From: Kitasatospora sp. MAP12-44 | GTDB lineage: Bacteria; Actinomycetota; Actinomycetes; Streptomycetales; Streptomycetaceae | Length of the DNA stretch: 64,000 bases | Reading direction: 5' to 3' | Assembly: GCF_029892095.1 (NCBI RefSeq) | Contig: NZ_JARZAE010000004.1 | Coordinates: 1,984,001 to 2,048,000, forward strand | Part shown: positions 34,263 to 40,967 of the stretch, one piece after another | Layout: each line of letters starts with the position of its first letter | Position numbering within the stretch: position 1 is the first letter of the stretch | Notes under the pieces: model-generated | Databases searched by the model: none | Seen by the model: only the letters and a program-made list of their open reading frames with translations | What the model was told of the DNA's origin: nothing | Translations under genes and position numbers: made by a program

Positions 34263-34313
34263 ACTGGACAGACTCCTAAGGGTGGGGTTTCTCGGCTCTC
34301 TCAGCCGTATCTC

Positions 34314-34592
34314 TCAGCCGTACACAATGCGACGCAGCTGCCGGAGCGAGAGCTCCGGCGCAGCGACCCGGCGCGCCGGCAGCTCCTCGGCGATCCGGCC
34401 GAAGATCTGCTCGTTGGTCAGGCCGCGCGCCTGAAGTTCGCCATGCCGACGCTGGACGTACTCGGTCGCACTCTCCGAGAAGTACGCCAGCACCTCCGCC
34501 ACCACCCTCGCCGCCTCCCCCGGCCCCAGCGCACTGGTCCGAGTCAGGTGAGCGAGCAGATCCCCGTACGGGGGCGGTGAAGAGGTAGGCAC
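34314..34592 (-). CDS. Conserved small actinobacterial protein of unknown function
   Basis: This 92-residue helical, charged protein has a GTG start at 34592. The C-terminal two thirds (YVQRRHGELQARGLTNEQIF then GRIAEELPARRVAAPELSLR) are the distinctive part. The same segment recurs as a decayed fragment at 37060-37152, which supports it being a genuine gene family. It lies 51 bp upstream of glmS in the same direction and might be co-transcribed. No known function. Confidence 0.6.
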   Translation of the reverse strand: MPTSSPPPYGDLLAHLTRTSALGPGEAARVVAEVLAYFSESATEYVQRRHGELQARGLTNEQIFGRIAEELPARRVAAPELSLRQLRRIVYG

Positions 34593-34681
34593 AGGACGAA
34601 ACCCTAGGCCGACCCCCCGCGATCCCCCAACAATCCTGCCCGATATCGGGCAGGATTCCCCCCTAATGCCTCACGGGATCA

Positions 34682-35338
34682 TCAGGCCGCCGGCCTCATC
34701 GATGCCCCGAACTCCCCCGATACTCCGCGTTCAAGATCGACCAAGCTGCACCCCCGAAGGATCCGCACCATCTGCGCCGCCAGGACCCATCGAGCCTGCG
34801 GATCCTCAACCGTGGCGATGATCTCCCCCACGGCCCGCGGCCCCACCGGCCCCGGTCGACAGAGACTGCCGTACACGCCGCGCGTCGCACTGTCCTTCAC
34901 TCGGACGACGACGAACCCATCTCTCAGATGCGGACACAGCCGCACCGAGATTTGAGTGCAGCCCAAACAGATCGGCGGATGAGTCGCGGCCATGCCCTTC
35001 GGCCACCCCGGCCAGTCACCCCGATCATCGCGCAGCAACCACGGGACTCCGCCGTCAGCGTTGCAGTCAGCCGGTTCGCCGCAGACCTGACACAACAGCC
35101 TGCGCATCGCACGGCACTGCCGCCCAGGATGCACACGGCCGAACTCCGGTCTCCCTCGCCCTGGTTGAAGCGCCATCCGAGCCCACAGGATGCCGTCCAC
35201 ATCGCGGTCGTGCGGGATCTCATCCCGATAGGCGAGCCCTCGCCCTGGCAGCGCCACGAGATCAGGCCGGGTACGACGCTCAGCGCTCCACGTCGCGATG
35301 TAGGGCACAACACCTTGTCGTTCTGGCAGCTCGGACAT
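34682..35338 (-). CDS. Uncharacterised streptomycete protein with Cys pairs
   Basis: This 218-residue protein begins MSELPERQGVVPYIATWSAE. Four cysteines in LLCQVCGEPADC and PPICLGCTQISVRLCPH suggest a zinc-ribbon-like site. The remainder (VRVKDSATRGVYGSLCRPGP, then a C-terminal QARWVLAAQMVRILRGC helix) is conserved-looking but unassigned. It is divergent from the ABM/XRE pair with shared upstream DNA that contains three direct repeats. Confidence 0.6.
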   Translation of the reverse strand: MSELPERQGVVPYIATWSAERRTRPDLVALPGRGLAYRDEIPHDRDVDGILWARMALQPGRGRPEFGRVHPGRQCRAMRRLLCQVCGEPADCNADGGVPWLLRDDRGDWPGWPKGMAATHPPICLGCTQISVRLCPHLRDGFVVVRVKDSATRGVYGSLCRPGPVGPRAVGEIIATVEDPQARWVLAAQMVRILRGCSLVDLERGVSGEFGASMRPAA

Positions 35339-35426
35339 CGCTTCCTCCTGCTGAGCACGGCGAGGCCGCCACTCACCGTCGCAGTGGCGCCCCTCTCGGT
35401 AGCAATCTCATCCTAGGCGCAGTTAT

Positions 35427-35467
35427 TCTGCGACTCAAGAAACTCTGCGACTAGCAGTACTTCTGCG
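35427..35467. promoter_or_regulatory. Three phased TCTGCG direct repeats
   Basis: TCTGCG occurs at 35427-35432, 35444-35449 and 35462-35467 with 17-18 bp spacing. The first two are extended as TCTGCGACT. This looks like an operator for a regulator binding successive near-helical turns, perhaps the XRE protein encoded just downstream. Confidence 0.5.
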
Positions 35468-35505
35468 CTTCTGAAAGACTGGGGCCCGCCTACGAGGGAG
35501 GTTCC

Positions 35506-35826
35506 ATGAGCAGCGGTTTCGGCCTGGTCGTGCGCTTCGAGCTCCGTGACGACCGTGCGGCAGCCGGCTTCGACGACCTGGTGTCCCGCACGGTCCCCGC
35601 CATCCGGGAGCACGAGTCGGGCACGCTCGCGTACGTCGTCCACTCCGTGCCGGAGGAGCCGAACGTCCGGGTCTTCTACGAGCTCTACGCCGATCGGGCC
35701 GCCTTCGACGCCCACGAGCAGCAGCCGCACACCCTGCACTTCCTGGCCGAGCGAGAGCAGTACCTCGCCGGCCTCCATGTCACCTTCCTCCAGGTCGAGA
35801 CCGGGAAGGGTCCAGCACTTCCGTGA
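35506..35826 (+). CDS. Antibiotic biosynthesis monooxygenase (ABM)-domain protein
   Basis: This 106-residue small dimeric alpha-beta barrel protein shows the ABM pattern: LVVRFELRDDRAAAGFDDLV, then HESGTLAYVVHSVPEEPNVR, then FYELYADRAAFDAHEQQPHT with the conserved His. Such proteins are putative quinol monooxygenases or heme-free oxygenases. The ATG at 35506 follows GGGAGG. Its stop overlaps the next start (GTGA), coupling it to the XRE regulator. Confidence 0.82.
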   Translation: MSSGFGLVVRFELRDDRAAAGFDDLVSRTVPAIREHESGTLAYVVHSVPEEPNVRVFYELYADRAAFDAHEQQPHTLHFLAEREQYLAGLHVTFLQVETGKGPALP

Positions 35827-37052
35827 GTACCTCTGAAGAACGGCGCGCCTTCGGCAGCCACATCGCCGAGCTGCGCAAGCAACGCGGCCTGAAGCAGGAA
35901 GAGTTGGCCGCCGTCATCGGCCGCACGGCGAGCTGGTTGTCCCAGGTCGAGCGCGGAGTGCAGCCGGTCAACCGCCTCGATGTCCTCCGGTTGCTGGCCG
36001 ATGGGCTCTGCGTCTCCCTGGAGACCCTTCGCCCGGACGCCTCGGCACTCGCCCCCCTCCCTGCGGCACCACCGAAAGCGAACGACCTGGACCAGGCACG
36101 GCTCGTGCTCTCCGGTCACCCGGCCCCCGAGCTCCTACTCGCCGGCCACCCCACAGGCGCCTCGATCGACCTGCCAGAGCTCCGAGCGGCAGTCGACCGG
36201 CTCTGGGGGCTCACTCACGGTAACAAGTTCGCCGAACTCAGCGCTTCGCTAAGCCAGTTGGTTCCCGGTCTGGAGCGCGCAGCCCGCACCGTTCCTCCCG
36301 CCCAGGCCCCCGAAATCTGGCTCCTCCTCAGCCGGGCCTACCAAGCGCTGTCCGCTGCCTTCGCGCGTCAGGACGAGCCGGACGCCTCCTGGCTAGCGGC
36401 GGATCGGGCGATCCGAGCCGCCGAGCAGGCGGGCTACCCAATGGAGGCATTCGCCGGAATCTTCCGGCTCGCCCATGCCTTCGTCCGCCTCAAGCGCCTG
36501 GACCAGGCCGAGCACACCGCGACAACGGCGATCGCCGCCCTACAGAACCACGCCACTTCCGATCCCGAACACCTTTCCCTGCTCGGCTCACTGCACCTGG
36601 TGCTCGCGCTCGTCCACGCGCGAGCAGGCGACCGGTCGCGGGCCCGGGCCGAGATGGAACGGGCGCGAGCTGTCGGCCGGCAACTGGGCGAGGACCGGCA
36701 GGACTTCGACCTGGAGTTCGGGCCCACCAACGTCGAGATCCAGGCGGTGTCCATCGCGGTCGAACTCGGCGACGCCGGCGAAGCCATCGACATCGGCGCC
36801 CAAATCGACGCCTCCACCCTGTCGGTGGAGCGCCAAGCGCGGCTACTCATGGACCTCGGGCGCGCATACGCCCAGCGCCGCCAGAGCACAGAAGCACTCG
36901 CCTGCCTACTCAAGGCAGAGGAACTGGCGCCCGAAGCCGTCCACAGCCACACTGCGGCACGGAACGCCATCCGCGAACTTCTCCTCATTGCCGGACGCAA
37001 GGCTCCGCAGGAGCTCAAGGCCCTCGCTGAGCGCGCCAGCGCTCAGCCGTAA
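35823..37052 (+). CDS. XRE-family regulator with TPR-like helical domain
   Basis: This 409-residue protein has an N-terminal XRE helix-turn-helix (residues about 12-68; LRKQRGLKQEELAAVIGRTASWLSQVERG). A long alpha-helical region resembling tetratricopeptide repeats follows (about 110-400; for example RLKRLDQAEHTATTAI, LVHARAGDRSRARAEME). This architecture is common in streptomycetes for peptide- or small-molecule-responsive regulators. The GTG start overlaps the ABM stop. It may regulate its own operon through the upstream TCTGCG repeats. Confidence 0.85.
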   Translation: MSTSEERRAFGSHIAELRKQRGLKQEELAAVIGRTASWLSQVERGVQPVNRLDVLRLLADGLCVSLETLRPDASALAPLPAAPPKANDLDQARLVLSGHPAPELLLAGHPTGASIDLPELRAAVDRLWGLTHGNKFAELSASLSQLVPGLERAARTVPPAQAPEIWLLLSRAYQALSAAFARQDEPDASWLAADRAIRAAEQAGYPMEAFAGIFRLAHAFVRLKRLDQAEHTATTAIAALQNHATSDPEHLSLLGSLHLVLALVHARAGDRSRARAEMERARAVGRQLGEDRQDFDLEFGPTNVEIQAVSIAVELGDAGEAIDIGAQIDASTLSVERQARLLMDLGRAYAQRRQSTEALACLLKAEELAPEAVHSHTAARNAIRELLLIAGRKAPQELKALAERASAQP

Positions 37053-37059
37053 GGCCGGT

Positions 37060-37152
37060 CCATCGGCGTCGGCAGCTCTCGGCAATCCGCCCGAGGAACT
37101 GCTCGTTCGTCAGACCACGCGCCAGAAGTCGGCCATGCCGACGCTGGACGTC
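37060..37152 (-). pseudogene. Fragment paralogous to the 92-residue protein at 34314
   Basis: On the minus strand this reads DVQRRHGRLLARGLTNEQFL then GRIAES, matching YVQRRHGELQARGLTNEQIF-GRIAEE of the intact gene 2.6 kb away. The flanks are unrelated. It is a partial duplicate left after rearrangement. Confidence 0.7.
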
Positions 37153-37202
37153 CTCGCGTACCTGGTCGCACCTGCGCCGCATGTACGACGAGCCCCCGCA
37201 CT

Positions 37203-37218
37203 CCCCCCCCCCCCCCCC
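37203..37218. repeat. Run of 16 cytosines
   Basis: A homopolymer of 16 C lies in non-coding DNA between remnants. It is mutation-prone and also a place where sequence length may be misread. Confidence 0.8.
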
Positions 37219-37390
37219 ACTTCGACACTTCGACGAAAGCTTTCTCTGGGCCGCCCCCTTCCGCCCTTGCGGCGACGGTGGAAGCCAGCGACGCTGAGCC
37301 GATGCCAGGGCAGCGGAAGGGAAAGCGTCAGCGGCAGGACCGTATGCAGCAGCGGCTGCTCGCTTCGCGCCCGAAGCGGGCCGCTGGGAA

Positions 37391-37600
37391 GTGCTCTTCG
37401 AGACCCAGGACGAGTCGAAGTGGCGCGCTCATGTCCACCATCTGCGAGCAATGGACCAGCAGATCGACTGGACTGCCGCGCGGGTGGACAGGTTCTGTGG
37501 GCGCCTGATCCAGCCGACCACCTACCGGCTGAGCATCTTCGTGCCGACCCCCGCTCCCGATCAGGACCAGGACTCCACCCATCTGCCCGAAGCCGGGTGA
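37391..37600 (+). CDS. Doubtful small ORF
   Basis: A 69-codon frame (GTG start) encodes LFETQDESKWRAHVHHLRAM followed by IDWTAARVDRFCGRLIQPTT. The composition is protein-like and the frame is open about 90 bp further upstream without a start codon, so it may be the 3' end of a decayed gene. No Shine-Dalgarno sequence. The rest of 37153-37623 holds nothing recognisable. Confidence 0.3.
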   Translation: MLFETQDESKWRAHVHHLRAMDQQIDWTAARVDRFCGRLIQPTTYRLSIFVPTPAPDQDQDSTHLPEAG

Positions 37601-37623
37601 GCAGCGGGTGCGGTGAGTGGCCT

Positions 37624-38058
37624 CTAGGGCTCGAGGGTCAGTTGACTCGATGCGCGGGCCAGCAGGTCGATCAGCAGAGCGTGTTCCTGGGGGCTGAAGC
37701 CGTCAGCGATCCGCCGCTCGATGGCGACGGCCTTCGTGTCGGCCTGCGCGAGTAGTCGGCGTCCGTCGTCGGTGAGGCGCACCTCGACCACCTTGCGATG
37801 CCAGGGATGCGGCTGGCGGGTGATCAGCCCCTTCGCCTCCAGGTTGGCGAGCACGGTGGCGATGGTCTGCGGGGTGACCAGGCAGGCGCGGGCGAGCGCG
37901 GCGGCGGAGAGTCCCGGCTGGTCATCGAGCGTGTACAGCGCGACGTACTGCGGAACCGTCAACCCGAGCGGCCGGAGCGCGGCGTGCTTGGCCGCCATCA
38001 GCTCCTGCTCCACCCGCTTGATGTGCAGCCCGAGGCGTTCGGTGACCGGCATCTCCAT
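37624..38058 (-). CDS. MarR-family transcriptional regulator
   Basis: This 144-residue winged-helix regulator has LGLTVPQYVALYTLDDQPGL, then the recognition region ARACLVTPQTIATVLANLEA and the wing HRKVVEVRLTDDGRRLL. It is divergent from the alpha/beta hydrolase gene, and the 124-bp gap contains a 14-bp direct repeat that is a likely operator. It probably represses the hydrolase and itself. Ligand unknown. Confidence 0.87.
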   Translation of the reverse strand: MEMPVTERLGLHIKRVEQELMAAKHAALRPLGLTVPQYVALYTLDDQPGLSAAALARACLVTPQTIATVLANLEAKGLITRQPHPWHRKVVEVRLTDDGRRLLAQADTKAVAIERRIADGFSPQEHALLIDLLARASSQLTLEP

Positions 38059-38095
38059 GAGGCCGATCGTACGTCACCAGCTCGAACCCTGGCTT

Positions 38096-38127
38096 ATGGC
38101 AGAGTACTGATACATGCCAGAGTTCTG
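38096..38127. promoter_or_regulatory. Direct-repeat operator between marR and hydrolase
   Basis: ATGGCAGAGTACTG (38096-38109) and ATGCCAGAGTTCTG (38114-38127) differ at two positions and are 18 bp apart. GCAGA (38099-38103) and TCTGC (38125-38129) also form an inverted pair. Confidence 0.55.
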
Positions 38128-38182
38128 CTACCTTTTCTCCATCGCTCAGCACTCACTCAGCACTCACTCATGGAGGCACCCC

Positions 38183-38974
38183 TTGGCCGACCCTGAACCG
38201 CTTGATCACGTCGTCGCCGGGGCCGGCCCGGGCCTGGTCCTGATCCACGGCACTGGCGCTGACGCGACCTCGAACTGGGGCGCTCTCATCGACGCGATGC
38301 GTGACCGGTACACCGTCGTCGCCCCGAACCTGCCCGGCGCCGGCGCCACCCCTGTCGACCCGGCACCGACCGACCTGGACGCACTCGCCGACCGGGTCGT
38401 CGCCACCGCCCAGGCCGCTGGACTGGAACGGTTTCACCTGGTCGGTCACTCACTGGGCGCCGCCGTCGCCACGGCCATGGCCGCCCGGCACCCTGCGGCC
38501 GTGACCTCGCTCGTCCTGCACGCCGGATGGGTCAGGACGACCCCGCGCGAGGCGTTCATGTTCGACCTGTGGGCGCGCCTGCTGCGTACCGACCCAGCCC
38601 TACTGGCCGGCCAGTTGATCCTCACCGCGATGGGGCCCGGTCTCCTCGACACCCTCGACGACGCGCAGTTCGCCGAACTGACCGCAGGTTTCACAGCCAT
38701 GCTGGATGAGCGAATCCTCGGGCAGATAGAACTCGACAGCCGAATCGACCTACGTGACGCGGTGGGCCGGATCACCGCGCCCACACTCGTGCTGGCGAGC
38801 ACCGACGATCAGATCATCCCGACGCGCCACCAGCGCGAACTGGCCGCCGCGATCCACCAGGCCGACTACCTCCAGGTTCCCGGCGGCCACGGTCTGCCGT
38901 TCGAGGACCCTGCGCGGTTCTTCTCGATCATCGCCGAGCGCGTGGACCAGCGCCAAGCACAGGGCCAGAGCTGA
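38183..38974 (+). CDS. Alpha/beta hydrolase
   Basis: This 263-residue serine hydrolase has GLVLIHGTGADATSNWG (oxyanion loop), nucleophile elbow VGHSLGAAVA, LASTDDQIIP (acid) and a final GGHGLPFEDP (catalytic His). The TTG at 38183 is preferred because GGAGG lies 7 nt upstream. An in-frame ATG at 38114 falls inside the putative MarR operator. Substrate unknown. Divergent from marR. Confidence 0.8.
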   Translation: MADPEPLDHVVAGAGPGLVLIHGTGADATSNWGALIDAMRDRYTVVAPNLPGAGATPVDPAPTDLDALADRVVATAQAAGLERFHLVGHSLGAAVATAMAARHPAAVTSLVLHAGWVRTTPREAFMFDLWARLLRTDPALLAGQLILTAMGPGLLDTLDDAQFAELTAGFTAMLDERILGQIELDSRIDLRDAVGRITAPTLVLASTDDQIIPTRHQRELAAAIHQADYLQVPGGHGLPFEDPARFFSIIAERVDQRQAQGQS

Positions 38975-38994
38975 ATAGCGCCGATCAGGTCGGC

Positions 38995-39183
38995 GTGGTG
39001 CCGCCGGGCGAGGTCGCGAGGTGCCGCGGTCGGGGAGGCGTCGCTGATCTGCATCCGCCAGCGGACCCCCAGCCCCGCGAGGAGGCCCTCCGCCTGCCCC
39101 CCGACACCCTGCCCCCAACCCGACGCCTCTACAGCCAGGACCCCGCCGGCAACCTCCTGGAATTCCTCGGACCCGCACCCTGA
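38995..39183 (+). pseudogene. VOC/glyoxalase-fold C-terminal remnant
   Basis: The frame ends RRLYSQDPAGNLLEFLGPAP before TGA. This is the typical last strand of glyoxalase/bleomycin-resistance-fold proteins (xDPxGNxLEF). The preceding codons do not form the rest of the fold, so the gene is truncated. Confidence 0.5.
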
Positions 39184-39347
39184 TCCCCTCCCACCCCAAG
39201 GAATTCAGGTTCACTCACCCGAGCGATTCATGACACTCCATTCGCTCACAAAGGGCGCCAAGGGCCTGACCGTGCCCGAGCGTAGGAGTAGGTTGACTGA
39301 TCGCGCTCAGTTCAGCGTTCAGGACGGACCTCGGGGGACTTCCACCA

Positions 39348-40079
39348 ATGATCACCGTGCCCGCCGGCCTACCTGGCCCGGCAACAGAACGACAGCAGAG
39401 CCCTGCGGACCGCAACCTCGACGACCGGGTGCCGTTCCTCGCCCGACTGGAGCGGGAGGATCGCAGCACCCTGCTCTCGCTGGGCCGCCGCATCTCCTAT
39501 CCAGCGAGATCCGTGGTCATGCGGCAGGAGGAACCCTCCGACCACATCATCCTGATCCTGCAAGGTTGGATGAAGGTCACGGCCGCCGCGGCCAACGGTT
39601 ACGAGGCCCTGCTCGCACTGCGCGGCCCAGGCGACATCGTCGGTGAGTCGGCGGCGCTCACCGGGCGCCCGAGAGCAGCCACGGTGACCGCACTCGAACT
39701 CGTCGACGCCGTCGCCATCGACCGCCAGCATTTCACCGACTACCTGCAGCAAAAGCCCAACGTGGCCCTGCAGTTGCTGGCCCTGGGGACCGACCGGCTG
39801 CGCGCCGCGGATCGCCGGCGGCTCGACTTCGCCGCGCTCACCGTTCGCCAGCGGCTCTGCGGACTGCTGCTCGAACTCGCCCGCAGCCACGGCAATCCGA
39901 CCGACGAAGGCATCATGATCTCCGTGCCGCTCAGCCAGCAGGAGCTGGCGGGATCGGTGGGCGCGTCCCGTGAAGCTGTCGCCCGGCTGCTCAAGGAACT
40001 GCGCGAGCGCGGCGCGGTGATCACCCGCCGCCGCTGCCTTGTCATCGCCCGCCCAGACGTCCTGAGCCGGATCCACTGA
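39348..40079 (+). CDS. Crp/Fnr-family regulator with cyclic-nucleotide-binding domain
   Basis: This 243-residue protein has an N-terminal cNMP-binding beta-roll (about residues 25-140). It contains IILILQGWMKV and a phosphate-binding cassette GESAALTGRPRAATV in which Glu100 and Arg109 match the cAMP-contacting Glu and Arg of CRP. The dimer helix is followed by a winged HTH (LSQQELAGSVGASREAVARL, 195-214). It has no Fe-S cysteine set. It lies 99 bp upstream of a nucleotidyl cyclase gene in the same direction, with a CRP-like site between. A regulator sensing that cyclase's product is a reasonable inference. Confidence 0.88.
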   Translation: MITVPAGLPGPATERQQSPADRNLDDRVPFLARLEREDRSTLLSLGRRISYPARSVVMRQEEPSDHIILILQGWMKVTAAAANGYEALLALRGPGDIVGESAALTGRPRAATVTALELVDAVAIDRQHFTDYLQQKPNVALQLLALGTDRLRAADRRRLDFAALTVRQRLCGLLLELARSHGNPTDEGIMISVPLSQQELAGSVGASREAVARLLKELRERGAVITRRRCLVIARPDVLSRIH

Positions 40080-40083
40080 CTTC

Positions 40084-40113
40084 TGTGCACACAGTCACAC
40101 ACCAGGTGTGTCA
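40084..40113 (+). promoter_or_regulatory. CRP-like palindromes upstream of the cyclase operon
   Basis: TGTGCACACAGTCACA (40084-40099) matches the CRP consensus TGTGA-N6-TCACA at all but one of ten defined bases. Overlapping it, TCACACACCAGGTGTGTCA (40095-40113) is a nearly perfect palindrome. It lies just after the crp-like gene and 66-95 bp before the cyclase start. Confidence 0.65.
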
Positions 40114-40178
40114 TCCGCCCTCACGCCAACCGTCCGCCCGGCGACAAGCTGCTGCCTACGGACAACCGAGAGGCAGTC

Positions 40179-40967
40179 ATGACTGAGCCGGTCAACCGCA
40201 CCATCTTGCTGCTGGACATCGAGCGCTTCGGGCAACGTGACGACGTCGAGCAGGCGTTCATGCGCCGGATGCTCTACGCGATCCTCCAGGAGACGCTGCA
40301 ACACGCGGGCATCGAGCAACTGGAGCAGCGATTGGAGGACCGCGGTGACTCGGTGATGGTGCTGATCAGTCCCACCGTGTCGAAGGTCCGGTTGCTGCGT
40401 GCCCTGCTCACCGAGACTCCGGCCCTGCTGCACAGCAACAACCGGCTTGCTGCCAATAGCGCGCAGGTCAGGCTGCGCATCGTGCTGGCCGCCGGGGAGG
40501 TCGCGATCCAGGAACTCGGCGGCGCTCTGGGCGGAGCAGTCGGCTGGGACCTCAACCAGGCGTTCCGCTTGCTGAACTCGGACGTGCTGCGCAGCGCCCT
40601 CAAGGAGCGCACCGCGCAGAGCGTGCTCTGTGTGTCGGACGCGGTCTACCAGGGCATCGTGCGGCACAGTCCGCACGGAGTACCCGGAGCCGAGTTCCAG
40701 CGCATCACCGTAGCTGGCAAGGAAGGCGAGCTGACCGCGTGGCTGCACGGCAATCCGGCCGCCGTGGCTGGAGCAGCGGCCCCAGGCCCCGGAGTCACCT
40801 CGAACCCCGCCGAGCCGTCCGACTCCTCGCAACAGGCCCCCATCGGGACCTACTTCCTCGGCGGCTCGCCGTCGTTCGGCGGTAGCCTGGTCAACGGGGA
40901 CCAGCACATCGTCTCCGGGGGCCACGTCCACGGCGACGTCAACATCGGTCGCGGCGGCGCCCGGTGA
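40179..40967 (+). CDS. Class III nucleotidyl cyclase, Pycsar-like (candidate pyrimidine cyclase)
   Basis: This 262-residue protein has the minimal catalytic pattern of class III cyclases. It shows ILLLDIERF with Asp13, RGDSVMVLI with Asp57 (44-residue spacing of the two metal ligands), RIVLAAGEV, and VGWDLNQAFRLL with Asn126 and Arg130 in the N-x3-R arrangement. The adenine-specifying Lys is not at its usual place (Glu53), so it is probably not a standard adenylate cyclase. After a Pro/Ala linker (about 192-222) the tail holds a Gly-rich module, FGGSLVNGDQH then IVSGGHVHGDV. Neighbours include a PycTM-like effector. The product (cCMP, cUMP or another) is unknown. Confidence 0.8.
   Translation: MTEPVNRTILLLDIERFGQRDDVEQAFMRRMLYAILQETLQHAGIEQLEQRLEDRGDSVMVLISPTVSKVRLLRALLTETPALLHSNNRLAANSAQVRLRIVLAAGEVAIQELGGALGGAVGWDLNQAFRLLNSDVLRSALKERTAQSVLCVSDAVYQGIVRHSPHGVPGAEFQRITVAGKEGELTAWLHGNPAAVAGAAAPGPGVTSNPAEPSDSSQQAPIGTYFLGGSPSFGGSLVNGDQHIVSGGHVHGDVNIGRGGAR

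Noticed and set aside
32505..34580. 691-codon open frame opposite glmS
   Set aside because: glmS is unambiguous; the antisense frame has no recognisable domain.
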